A stretch of DNA of 64,000 nucleotides, from positions 1-64,000 of the forward strand of contig JAPLEV010000010.1 of assembly GCA_026391005.1 (NCBI GenBank). The letters run 5' to 3'. The notes under the pieces are model-generated. The model saw nothing but the letters and a program-made list of their open reading frames with translations, ran no database searches and was not told the origin of the DNA. Made by a program: the position numbers and the translations under genes. Origin of the DNA: Flavobacteriia bacterium. Lineage in GTDB: Bacteria; Bacteroidota; Bacteroidia; Flavobacteriales_D; Crocinitomicaceae. This document shows, one piece after another, positions 51,758 to 60,231 of the stretch (the stretch's first letter is position 1; every line of letters begins with the position of its first letter).

Positions 51758-52774
51758 ATGTCACCTAAAATTCAGGAAGAATTATTGCAAGCAGTAAAAC
51801 TCAAATTAAGCCCTGGTGAAACGATAGGGTTTGCACTGAGCGAAGTGCTGAGCGTGAGTCAAGATGCTGCATATCGAAGATTAAGAAATGAGACTGCCCT
51901 AACGATTGACGAGGTAAAAAAGCTATGTACGGTCTATAAAATATCCTTTGATGGTTTAATTAATCAAAAGAAAGGGATTGCTTTATTTACCTATAATCCC
52001 CTTAATGAATATGATTTTAGTTTAGAATCATATTTGGAAGGAATCTTAAGCGCCTTTAATCGATTAAAGGCATTAGATGATCCTAAAATCATTCTAACCA
52101 TCAATAACATGCCTTTTTTGCAGTTGATTAATATTCCTCAATTGTTACGTTTTAAGCTTTTCTTTTGGGCGAAAACCTATTTGCAAATTCCAGAATATCA
52201 AAACATACCTTTCAGACATGAGAAAGTGCCCGAAAAAGCATTTGATTTGGGTATGAAGATCATTTCTTTATATAACAGCATTCCGTCTGTGGAGGTATAT
52301 GATCCAGAATTAATGCGGGGTTTCCTGCGCCAAATTTTATATTATTTTAATTCTAACATGTTCGAAGATCCAAGCTATGCTCTTTTTTTATGCGACAGAG
52401 CACTTCTGTTTTCGGCACATTTAAAAGCCCAAGCAATGTGTGGCAAGAAATTTATTTATGGCACTCAAGCACCAGCACAAGGCAATCAATTCGATATGTT
52501 CCTAAATGAAACGATTAACACGGATGCCGCTTTTTATTTTGAAAGCAAACAGAATAACGGCCTCTTTCTTACACACAATGTCATGAATTACTTGCACACC
52601 AATGACAAGCAATATGTATCTGATACGAAGCAAGTATTGGACAAGCAAATTGCGAATTCAAGTTTGATAAGCGTTGTTAATGAAAAAGAACGAAATCGCT
52701 TCTTCTCTGATTTTGACAGAACCATTTTGAATTTCCGAAAGAAGATAGAAGCAGAAATAGAATTTAATAGCTAG
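51758..52774 (+). CDS. Putative HTH-type regulator, Bacteroidota-specific
   Basis: A 338-residue soluble protein. Residues 1-70 resemble a Cro/BetR-type helix-turn-helix: ETIGFALSEVLSVSQDAAYRRLRNETALTIDEVKKLC, with the DAAYRRLRNE recognition-helix-like segment. The remaining 260 residues are predominantly helical and unrecognised (LPNRLKALDDPKIILTINNMPFL style), and contain several aromatic-rich segments. I recall similar proteins in Bacteroidota annotated only as helix-turn-helix proteins. No cofactor or ligand domain is evident. The targets are unknown; it sits alone between murF-alr and two secreted-protein genes. Confidence 0.6.
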   Translation: MSPKIQEELLQAVKLKLSPGETIGFALSEVLSVSQDAAYRRLRNETALTIDEVKKLCTVYKISFDGLINQKKGIALFTYNPLNEYDFSLESYLEGILSAFNRLKALDDPKIILTINNMPFLQLINIPQLLRFKLFFWAKTYLQIPEYQNIPFRHEKVPEKAFDLGMKIISLYNSIPSVEVYDPELMRGFLRQILYYFNSNMFEDPSYALFLCDRALLFSAHLKAQAMCGKKFIYGTQAPAQGNQFDMFLNETINTDAAFYFESKQNNGLFLTHNVMNYLHTNDKQYVSDTKQVLDKQIANSSLISVVNEKERNRFFSDFDRTILNFRKKIEAEIEFNS

Positions 52775-52872
52775 TTGTGTTTTTCGCAAGAAACAGTTTG
52801 ACAGTTGCTTAAATCAGTTTTTTTGCTTGAAAAAGTAAGCTTACCTTTATATCTAAACTAATAATCAATTCT

Positions 52873-53670
52873 ATGAAATCAATTATAACTTTTTCTTTAT
52901 TTTTTTTCGCCGTTTTTTGTGTTAATGCACAGGATGTAATGTCCTTAAAAAACGGTGCGCAAATGACCGTGTTCGTTTCGGAAGTTACTCCAACTGTTAT
53001 TAAGTTCAAGAAAAGTACAGATGGACCAACTTATTCTATGAATCTAGTAGAAATAATTAGTATTACCTACAGCAATGGGTCAACAGAAACATTTGGTGCT
53101 GCCCCAAAAGTTGCCATTACAAAAAATGATGACCTAAAGGATGATCTTTTGTCACCATCTAAACGATACGGCGGACCAAGAGTCGGAGTAACTTATTTAG
53201 GGGAGGGTACCTCTAGGGGAAAAATCGCAGATGCATTTAATAGAGGAGACATAACACCATGGATTTCTCAGTTCGGCTGGCAATTTGAAACGCGTATTTT
53301 TACCCTTGATGATGGGGCATGTGGTTTAGTAGAGTTTGTTCCTATGATTGGTGGCCTTGAACAAGGATTGTTTCTTCCGAGCGCTTCTGGGATACTTGGT
53401 TTTCGCACACGCTCAGGTGTTGAGTTAGGTGTAGGTCCGAATTTATCGCTTTCTGGCGTTGGTTTAGTCTTAGCGGCAGGGGCATCATTCAAAATCGGGA
53501 AAGTTACCTTTCCGATCAATGTCGTTTTTTCGCCAAATATTACGAAAACAACAGCTGCTAGCCAGGAATATGATCCCAATACAAACACTTATATTACAGT
53601 GCCAGGTGTAGAATCAAAGTCTGGATTTAGATTGAGCTTAGTGATGGGCTTTAATTCACGAAAAAGTTAA
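52873..53670 (+). CDS. Secreted protein with an N-terminal small beta domain, function unknown
   Basis: A signal peptide (about 1-19, ending VNAQ) precedes a roughly 60-residue domain of the pattern seen in many Bacteroidota envelope proteins: DVMSLKNGAQMTVFVSEVTP, then TVIKFKKSTDGPTYSMNLVE, then IISITYSNGSTETF. The remaining 160 residues (from GGPRVGVTYLGEG) look like an outer-membrane beta-barrel or porin-like domain with alternating glycines and aromatics (GFRTRSGVELGVGPNLSLSG). The next gene has the same N-terminal domain in two copies. No T9SS tail is present. Function unknown. Confidence 0.65.
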   Translation: MKSIITFSLFFFAVFCVNAQDVMSLKNGAQMTVFVSEVTPTVIKFKKSTDGPTYSMNLVEIISITYSNGSTETFGAAPKVAITKNDDLKDDLLSPSKRYGGPRVGVTYLGEGTSRGKIADAFNRGDITPWISQFGWQFETRIFTLDDGACGLVEFVPMIGGLEQGLFLPSASGILGFRTRSGVELGVGPNLSLSGVGLVLAAGASFKIGKVTFPINVVFSPNITKTTAASQEYDPNTNTYITVPGVESKSGFRLSLVMGFNSRKS

Positions 53671-53697
53671 TTGAAAACATTCGAAATAAATGGCACT

Positions 53698-54459
53698 ATG
53701 AAAAACATATTCTTTTTACTTTTTGTTGGATTATTTTCCGCAATTAGTTTTTCTCAAGACACCTTAGTTACTGATAAAGGATTCATTATTCCAGGGAATA
53801 TAGTTTCTCAAGACAATGATTTTATTGCCTATTCTTCACTTGATACTTCTGTTAAAGAACTGGCATTAATTGCTCGCACGAACGTTATTTTTATAAAATA
53901 TCAGAATGGTAAAACGGAACAGTTGTTTGCGAATGACACGCTGATAACCAAGGATGGGTTGTTTGTTTTGGGAAAAGTTATAGAGATTGAACCGTCTAGT
54001 GTAATATATTTTTCCTATAATGGAAGAGTGAATCCTCCCACTGTAATGATGAAAAGTGACTTTTTGCTAATCAAATTACATGATGGCACAAAAGAGTTAG
54101 GAGGTCAACATAGTGGATTTATTTACAGTAATTACGGTAATTACCTTAATTTGGGCATCAGTGATGCTAAAAAGTACTATAAAGTCAGCCCTGGCTTACT
54201 TGTTGGTGAGGTGTTTTTTGGATTAACCTCACTTTATTTAGCACCCATTGTAGCAGCAACCATTATGTGCTATGTCCCCCCAATCCAACTAAATACTAGC
54301 ACCAACCCTAACGATGCTTTATTAACTAGTAACCCTACTTATAAAACAGGTTTTTTGTCTGAAGCAAAAAAAAAGAAGCGAAGAGCCGCTACAACGGCAT
54401 ATTTTAGCGGTTTAGGAACATTTTTAGCGGGGGCATTCTTGTTATTAACCTTTTATTAA
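53698..54459 (+). CDS. Secreted protein with two copies of the small beta domain and two membrane helices
   Basis: A signal peptide (1-19, MKNIFFLLFVGLFSAISFS) is followed by two copies of the domain shared with the preceding gene: copy one from about 21 to 77 (DTLVTDKGFIIPGNIVSQ ... NVIFIKYQNGKTEQLF) and copy two from about 81 to 137 (DTLITKDGLFVLGKVIEI ... DFLLIKLHDGTKELGG). Two hydrophobic segments lie near 165-190 (LLVGEVFFGLTSLYLAPIV) and at the C-terminus (TFLAGAFLLLTFY). The open frame runs to a TTG at 53671, but ATG 53698 fits the signal peptide. The overlap of family content with its neighbour suggests an old duplication. Confidence 0.62.
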   Translation: MKNIFFLLFVGLFSAISFSQDTLVTDKGFIIPGNIVSQDNDFIAYSSLDTSVKELALIARTNVIFIKYQNGKTEQLFANDTLITKDGLFVLGKVIEIEPSSVIYFSYNGRVNPPTVMMKSDFLLIKLHDGTKELGGQHSGFIYSNYGNYLNLGISDAKKYYKVSPGLLVGEVFFGLTSLYLAPIVAATIMCYVPPIQLNTSTNPNDALLTSNPTYKTGFLSEAKKKKRRAATTAYFSGLGTFLAGAFLLLTFY

Positions 54460-54522
54460 TAATAAGTAATGGTTTATCCATTAAATTACACCCCCATCCT
54501 TCTGTTTTTCGATTAGATTTCC

Positions 54523-54530
54523 TAATTTTG
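54523..54530 (+). promoter_or_regulatory. Bacteroidota -7 element (TAATTTTG) upstream of ferritin
   Basis: TAATTTTG ends 16 bases before the ferritin ATG, a typical leader length. No clear TTG lies at the usual spacing. Confidence 0.55.
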
Positions 54531-54546
54531 TGTAAAATTAAATCGG

Positions 54547-55068
54547 ATGAATCCACGCGTAGAAAAGGCACTTAACGACCAAATTCAAAAGGAGGCGTCC
54601 TCCTCTCAATATTATCTTGCCATGGCTTCATGGTCTGAAGCAAATGGCTTAGGTGGAACGGCAAAATTCATGTATGCACATTCTGATGAGGAACGTTTTC
54701 ATATGTTGAAATTGATAAAATTTGTCAATGAACGTGGCGGCCGTGCTGAAATTTCTGAAATTTCAATACCCCCGAAAGAATTTAACGACTTAAAAAATGT
54801 CTTTGAATCTTTGCTAGCTCATGAAATTCGCGTAACAGAAAGCATTAATAATTTAGTTGATATTTGCTTACAAGAGAAAGATTACACCACCCATAATTTC
54901 GTGCAATGGTATGTTTCTGAACAACTAGAAGAAGAGGCCTTAGCACGAACAATGCTAGATAAACTTCGTCTCATCGGCGATAATCAGGGCGGCATGTACT
55001 TATTCGATAGGGATTTGGAAAATGCGTCTCAAGAAAAATCTCCTCCCACTCAGCAAACTGGAAATTAA
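54547..55068 (+). CDS. Ferritin
   Basis: Iron storage protein that oxidises Fe(II) and stores it in a 24-subunit shell. The 173 residues show the four-helix ferritin signature: KEASSSQYYLAMASWSE, then HSDEERFHMLKL (ferroxidase Glu and His), AHEIRVTESINNLVDIC and YVSEQLEEEALARTMLDKL. These give the ferroxidase ligands E17, E50, H53, E94 and Q/E near 127 by pattern. It is the non-heme FtnA type rather than bacterioferritin (no heme Met). It is 3 bases upstream of the cyclase gene and likely shares its transcript. Confidence 0.95.
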   Translation: MNPRVEKALNDQIQKEASSSQYYLAMASWSEANGLGGTAKFMYAHSDEERFHMLKLIKFVNERGGRAEISEISIPPKEFNDLKNVFESLLAHEIRVTESINNLVDICLQEKDYTTHNFVQWYVSEQLEEEALARTMLDKLRLIGDNQGGMYLFDRDLENASQEKSPPTQQTGN

Positions 55069-55071
55069 AGA

Positions 55072-58000
55072 ATGAGTAGGGTAAAATATTATTTCACCGC
55101 TATTTTATTTTGCTTTTTATCGTCTGCTACAAACGCCCAATCCGACCTGCGGTTTATTAATTACACTATTTCTGATGGTCTATCACAAAGTATGGTTTCA
55201 ACTATACTGGAGGATGACTACAATGGCATCTGGGTAGGCACTCAAGAGGGCTTGAATCATTTTGATGGCAGAGAATTTAGGGTGTATAATCGTGAAAATA
55301 CCCCTGATATTTACAATGCCTACATAACCTCCTCTGCTAAAACTGGCCAGGGGGAATTATGGTTCGGAACGGTAAATGGCTTGCTTTTGTTTAATTCTAA
55401 AACAGGAAAATTCTCCACTTTTTTTCTAACTAAAAAAGAAGCGCTGCACATTGAAAGTATCGTTTATGATGGCAACGAATTCTTGTGGTTGAAAACTCAG
55501 GGGAGGTCGCTATTATGTTTTAATATAAAAACCAGGAAATTTATTTCCGTCCCTGAATTCATTCCGAAGACAAATATTCAGTTTATAGCGGGCGTTTCTT
55601 ACGGAAAGATACTTATCTCATCTGCAACTCATGGAGTGTGTGTAATTGATATCACTAAAAAAGTAAGCTCCAAACTTCAAATCTCCATTCAAAATGGCAA
55701 TTCTCCATTTGTACTGATGGCTGCTTATTCTTTTGATAACAACAAAAAAATCATTTTCTCGTCGCCGCAAGGCTTGTTTTCGTATTCGTTGATTACTAAA
55801 AAAGTTAGCAGAGAATACACCTCAATAAATCAAAAAATCAGCAGCTCTATAATAGGGATACAACGTGTAAATAATACCTGGCTTTTTGCCACGAATGGGC
55901 AAGGATTGGTTCAGTTAAAGGAAGATGGGCAATTGATTATAAGCAGTGACGACATATTTAAGAAAAATTCATTGCTAAACAATAACATATCTTGTTTATT
56001 ACTTGACAATTCAGGAATTGGTTGGGTAGGAAGCGAAAGAGGTCTTTCCAGCTTTAACCCAAATGACCGTGGCTTCTTTTCCATCGGACCGAGTATAAAT
56101 ACAAATTATGGCTTACCAAGTCAAAACGTATGGAGTATAAATGAAAGTAAGAATTCAGAATTTGCATACATTGGAACGGATTTAGGTCTATCAAAGTATA
56201 ATCCAAAACTAGGAACCTTTCAGCACTTCTATAATGATCAGTTATTGGATAAAGGAGGCGGATCCGTCCTCTCTATTATGGTTTTGCCGAATGAATCCCT
56301 TTTGTTAGGTTGTTATGGTGGCTTATATCGTTTAAATCCTAAAGACCGCTTAGGAAAATTTCAAAAAATCAATTTCCCAGCAAATCCAAAAGCAAACTTG
56401 CACCAACGTATTTATTCAATTTTAAAGTATAGCAATGAGGAGTATTTTCTAGCAACAAATGCAGGGGTCATTTTATGGAATGAAAAGTCAGGAAAAACAA
56501 TTTATTTTACGCATGATAATCGTAAAATGACAAGTACGATTAAAGAGGGGATATGTCGAACTGTTTTTAAAGATAAACAAGGAACCATTTTTTTCTCCAC
56601 TAGCAGTGGGGGACTTAGTGTTTTTGACGCTTCTTCCATGTCGATCAAACCATTTTATTTAAATGACAAGATTTTTACTTATACACGGGATATTATAAGT
56701 AGTATTTGTCAAACCGGGCCGAATGAGTATTATCTAGGTACGCTTGGGGAAGGAATCTTAAAGTTTAATACTTCGACTTTAAAGGGCTTACTAATCAATA
56801 AGAAGCAAGGATTGCCAAATAATGTAATCTATGGAATTTTGCCGGACGAAAACAATAATTTATGGGTAAGTACGAATCGGGGGATTGCTAAATACAATTT
56901 ATCTTCTGGCGAAATAAAAAAATACGATGAATTAAATGGGCTTATATGCAACGAATTTAATTCAAACGCCTATTTTAAATCAAGAAATGGGAATCTGTTT
57001 TTTGGTGGAATTTATGGCTGCAATTATTTTCACCCGTATAATATTGTTAACACCAAACAGCTTTCTAATGTGTTAATTTCTAGCTTATTGGTTGATGCAA
57101 ACAAACAATATCCTAAAGGGAAAGAATTTAATGCCTTTGAATTAGCGCGCTTAAACGATGGAATATTATCACTAGATTACCGCCAACGAAGCTTTACCGT
57201 ATTTTTTCAACCCACTAATTTATGCGCCCCTGAATTAATCGTTTATAAATATATTTTAGAAGGCGAACAAATAGACACAAAGGTTTTTTCTCATACTAAT
57301 TCAGTTAATTTTAATGCCTTATCTTTTGGTAAATATACCTTAAAAATCTACGCTAGAATTGGAGATGGGCCATGGAGCAAGGTGCCAGCCACACTTGTTT
57401 TTGTAATTAACCCACCTTATTGGGCGACATTTTTGTTTTGGGCCATCGTGGTCTTACTAATTTTCTTTAGTGTTTATTTTATTATCCGAAATCGAATCAA
57501 CCAAACAAGGCGTGATCAGGTTAGGTTAGAAATGAAAATCGCGGAAAGAACACGTGAAATTCGTCTTCAAAAATCTCAAATTGAGATTCAAAACAGCCTA
57601 ATTAATGAAGAAAAAAACAAAGTAATTGCTCAGCAAAAACTACTTTTTAAAGAAAAAGAAATAGCTGAAAAATGGTTGAAAAATGCCCTTCCCGTGCAGG
57701 TTGTCAAAGAGTTGAATATGAACGGTAAGGTGCAGGCAAAAGCGTATGAATTTGTTACATTAATGTTTACAGATGTTGTTGGCTTCACAAAAATTGCAGA
57801 GTCAATGTCTGCAAGCAGATTAGTTTCAAAACTCGATGTAATCTTCCGTAAATTCGATACGATCTCAAGTGTAAATAATCTTGAAAAAATTAAAACCATT
57901 GGGGATGCTTATATGGTTGCTGGTGGGATCCCCGAAAAAAACTCAACTCACCCAATTGACAGTTGTATAGCTGCTCTCCAGATACAGGATTATATGAACA

Positions 58001-58971
58001 CACTAAAATATGAGGCGATTGCTAATGGAAAGGATTATTGGCAGTTAAGGGTTGGAATTAACTCCGGTCCAGTTACTGCCGGGATTATTGGGAAGTTGAA
58101 AATTGCCTATGATGTATGGGGAGCGACAGTTAATCAAGCTCAACGTATGGAAATGCTTGGCGAGCCAGGAAAAGTTACTATATCAGAATCTACATTTAAT
58201 TTTATTGAGCCCTATTTTGAATGTGAATACAAAGGCAGGGCCCAAACAAAATCCAAAGCCATGATTGATATGTATGTCGTTCATGCTATTAAAGCCGAGT
58301 TATCACTAAATGGTGAGGGCCTAAAGCCAAACGACCGCTTCTATCAAATCGTGCAACTTCACTTTTTTAGTGCGATTAAATATTATAAGGCGGAGCACGA
58401 AATGATAAAAAAATTAACGGATGGGCTTCAAGCTCATTTGCTTTATCATTCGGTGGAACATACAAAGGATGTTGTGAGGTCAGTGGAACGAATTGCTTTT
58501 CAAGAAGGAATAACGGATGAGGGATTGTTTTTACTTAAAACAGCAGCGCTGTTTCACGATGCAGGTTTTCTAAAACAATATGAATCAAATGAGGCCATTG
58601 GTGCAAAAATGGCAGCAGATATTCTGCCCAAATACGGGTATACGGAGCAACATATTAAAACTATTGTGGAATTAATTCATGTGACTGAAATCCCACATAA
58701 ACCCCTTAATCATCTTCAAGAAATTATGTGTGATGCTGATTTAGATTATTTGGGCAGAAATGATTTTCAAGTAATCGCCGACAATTTAAAAGCGGAGTTA
58801 AAAACAATGAATAAAATTAATAGTGATAGAAAGTGGGATGAAAATCAAGTAAGATTTTTAAATCAACACACTTACTTTACCCCCTCTGCTATTAAAAGTC
58901 GAGCGCTGAAGAAACAAGAAAATCTCGCTGTCATTTTAGCGAGATTGGAAGAAAATAATTACACCGATTGA
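55072..58971 (+). CDS. Periplasmic propeller sensor / transmembrane / adenylate cyclase / HD domain fusion
   Basis: A 1299-residue signalling protein. A signal peptide (1-23) is followed by about 650 residues of two-component-regulator propeller repeats (DYNGIWVGTQEGLNHFD style) and a Y_Y_Y domain, with one membrane helix near 783-805. A cytoplasmic coiled coil (about 810-870) leads to a class III cyclase domain. The metal Asps are D901 (FTDVVGFTK) and D945 (IGDAYM). K941 and D1014 match the adenine-selecting Lys/Asp, and N1021 and R1025 the transition-state pair, so cAMP is the likely product. The last 180 residues are HD-like: H1126/H1130, H1162-D1163, H1203, H1209, D1221. It may make and break a nucleotide signal, or the HD part may act on another substrate. 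Confidence 0.88.
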   Translation: MSRVKYYFTAILFCFLSSATNAQSDLRFINYTISDGLSQSMVSTILEDDYNGIWVGTQEGLNHFDGREFRVYNRENTPDIYNAYITSSAKTGQGELWFGTVNGLLLFNSKTGKFSTFFLTKKEALHIESIVYDGNEFLWLKTQGRSLLCFNIKTRKFISVPEFIPKTNIQFIAGVSYGKILISSATHGVCVIDITKKVSSKLQISIQNGNSPFVLMAAYSFDNNKKIIFSSPQGLFSYSLITKKVSREYTSINQKISSSIIGIQRVNNTWLFATNGQGLVQLKEDGQLIISSDDIFKKNSLLNNNISCLLLDNSGIGWVGSERGLSSFNPNDRGFFSIGPSINTNYGLPSQNVWSINESKNSEFAYIGTDLGLSKYNPKLGTFQHFYNDQLLDKGGGSVLSIMVLPNESLLLGCYGGLYRLNPKDRLGKFQKINFPANPKANLHQRIYSILKYSNEEYFLATNAGVILWNEKSGKTIYFTHDNRKMTSTIKEGICRTVFKDKQGTIFFSTSSGGLSVFDASSMSIKPFYLNDKIFTYTRDIISSICQTGPNEYYLGTLGEGILKFNTSTLKGLLINKKQGLPNNVIYGILPDENNNLWVSTNRGIAKYNLSSGEIKKYDELNGLICNEFNSNAYFKSRNGNLFFGGIYGCNYFHPYNIVNTKQLSNVLISSLLVDANKQYPKGKEFNAFELARLNDGILSLDYRQRSFTVFFQPTNLCAPELIVYKYILEGEQIDTKVFSHTNSVNFNALSFGKYTLKIYARIGDGPWSKVPATLVFVINPPYWATFLFWAIVVLLIFFSVYFIIRNRINQTRRDQVRLEMKIAERTREIRLQKSQIEIQNSLINEEKNKVIAQQKLLFKEKEIAEKWLKNALPVQVVKELNMNGKVQAKAYEFVTLMFTDVVGFTKIAESMSASRLVSKLDVIFRKFDTISSVNNLEKIKTIGDAYMVAGGIPEKNSTHPIDSCIAALQIQDYMNTLKYEAIANGKDYWQLRVGINSGPVTAGIIGKLKIAYDVWGATVNQAQRMEMLGEPGKVTISESTFNFIEPYFECEYKGRAQTKSKAMIDMYVVHAIKAELSLNGEGLKPNDRFYQIVQLHFFSAIKYYKAEHEMIKKLTDGLQAHLLYHSVEHTKDVVRSVERIAFQEGITDEGLFLLKTAALFHDAGFLKQYESNEAIGAKMAADILPKYGYTEQHIKTIVELIHVTEIPHKPLNHLQEIMCDADLDYLGRNDFQVIADNLKAELKTMNKINSDRKWDENQVRFLNQHTYFTPSAIKSRALKKQENLAVILARLEENNYTD

Positions 58972-58972
58972 T

Positions 58973-59689
58973 TTATAAGGTCTTTGAGCTTTTTGGCTTT
59001 ACACCATTTTTCTCATTTTTTTTATCTCGCTTAATGCTATAGGTATAGCTTAAATTTAGAATGTGCTTATTAATCGGCGCAGGTAAGTTTATTTTTTGAT
59101 CGTATTGGTATCCAAATTGAAAAGAATGTGGCCCTGAAAAATCTAAACTAGCTCCAATAAAATAACGTATTTTGTTAAAACGACGACCTAAATCGGAGTA
59201 ACTGGGATCATAAAAAAACTCAGCACTTAATATGGGAGAAAACACACTGTTTTTGATATCATAGGAAATTTGCGGTTTAATTCGAAACGCTTTATCAAAG
59301 TCTGAATCATAATCAGCACTTAATCTGTCAAAGCCATATTGATAACGAAATCGCAATCCCGCGACAAATCGTTTTTTATCGTAATTAAACTGCGCGTTTA
59401 AATTGATGCGGCTGCTCCCACTGTAGATCCCACTTGATGATTTATCAATAATATACCGAAAATCTATGGAGGGACGAAACCAATCACATACTTTGTATTT
59501 GAAATTTAACTGTGGAAACATAGTTTCAAACCCATTTTCTCCAATTCGACTTGTCCAATCCAATCCAAAGGACGAACGCTTTTTCAGCGATACTTTAACG
59601 CCTTTTTCCGTCCATAATTGAAAAATACTTCCTTGACTAAAAAGGCTGGTCGTAGAAAAAAACATCCAAAAAACAAGGAGTTGCTTCAT
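58973..59689 (-). CDS. DUF2490-family outer-membrane beta-barrel protein
   Basis: A signal peptide (about 1-19) precedes a roughly 215-residue sequence of alternating hydrophobic/polar strands (KVSLKKRSSFGLDWTSRI, WFRPSIDFRYIIDKSSS, RFVAGLRFRYQYGFDRL, FQFGYQYDQKINLPAPI), as in DUF2490 proteins that form small outer-membrane barrels. Its C-terminus lacks a terminal aromatic and ends in a basic, Lys-rich tail (KKNEKNGVKPKSSKTL). It is 6 bases downstream of the lipoprotein gene and likely in one unit with it. The function of the family is unknown. Confidence 0.78.
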   Translation of the reverse strand: MKQLLVFWMFFSTTSLFSQGSIFQLWTEKGVKVSLKKRSSFGLDWTSRIGENGFETMFPQLNFKYKVCDWFRPSIDFRYIIDKSSSGIYSGSSRINLNAQFNYDKKRFVAGLRFRYQYGFDRLSADYDSDFDKAFRIKPQISYDIKNSVFSPILSAEFFYDPSYSDLGRRFNKIRYFIGASLDFSGPHSFQFGYQYDQKINLPAPINKHILNLSYTYSIKRDKKNEKNGVKPKSSKTL

Positions 59690-59695
59690 ACTTCC

Positions 59696-60106
59696 TTAAA
59701 CTTTTTTCTTTAAGTTGATTGTTCCCAAATCAACAATCTCATCTTTTCCAGAAATCACAACAGTGTCTATTATGTTCGCTCGTTCAAGGCCGGCGCAAGG
59801 GAAACAATTTTCATAGGCAAAAATAGTGTAGGTGCCCGGTCTTAAATAATTAAACTCGTAACTTCCATCGTAACTGGTTTTAATGTCATCATCAAAATAA
59901 GTATCAGCAGTTCCATAAACTATGTAGACGTTTTCATTAGCAAGAACTCCACTACCATTCAGTTGTGTTAATTGATCATCGTAGTAAAATGTCCCTGTAA
60001 TCTTCCCCTTTATTTTAGCTCTTCCGCCTTGCCCCTCTGTTTTTATACAGCCTGTAAAAAGCACTAGAGCGAACAAAAAAAAGTATTTTTTTGTTAATGA
60101 TTTCAT
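59696..60106 (-). CDS. Lipoprotein with a carboxypeptidase-regulatory-like / SdrD-like domain
   Basis: A signal peptide ends in a lipobox LFTGCI (Cys near residue 20), so it is lipid-anchored. The 115-residue mature part is one beta-sandwich of the type found in carboxypeptidase regulatory or Cna-B domains: GKITGTFYYDDQLTQLNG, then ENVYIVYG, KTSYDGSYEFNYLRPGTYTIFAYE and a terminal DLGTINLKK. Two cysteines in ENCFPCAGLERA might bridge. It is the first of a two-gene minus unit with the DUF2490 gene. Function unknown. Confidence 0.78.
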   Translation of the reverse strand: MKSLTKKYFFLFALVLFTGCIKTEGQGGRAKIKGKITGTFYYDDQLTQLNGSGVLANENVYIVYGTADTYFDDDIKTSYDGSYEFNYLRPGTYTIFAYENCFPCAGLERANIIDTVVISGKDEIVDLGTINLKKKV

Positions 60107-60128
60107 GTTATTTTTGTTTAGATTATAA

Positions 60129-60136
60129 CAAAAATA
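60129..60136 (-). promoter_or_regulatory. Bacteroidota -7 element (TATTTTTG) upstream of the lipoprotein gene
   Basis: On the minus strand TATTTTTG ends 22 bases before the ATG at 60106. Confidence 0.45.
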
Positions 60137-60231
60137 CGATTATTTATCATTGACGTCTAATTAAGAAGTTTTAACGACTTTTTTAGTTAACAAATTTTTA
60201 ATGTACTTTTAGCAAGAAATCTAGTTGAATT

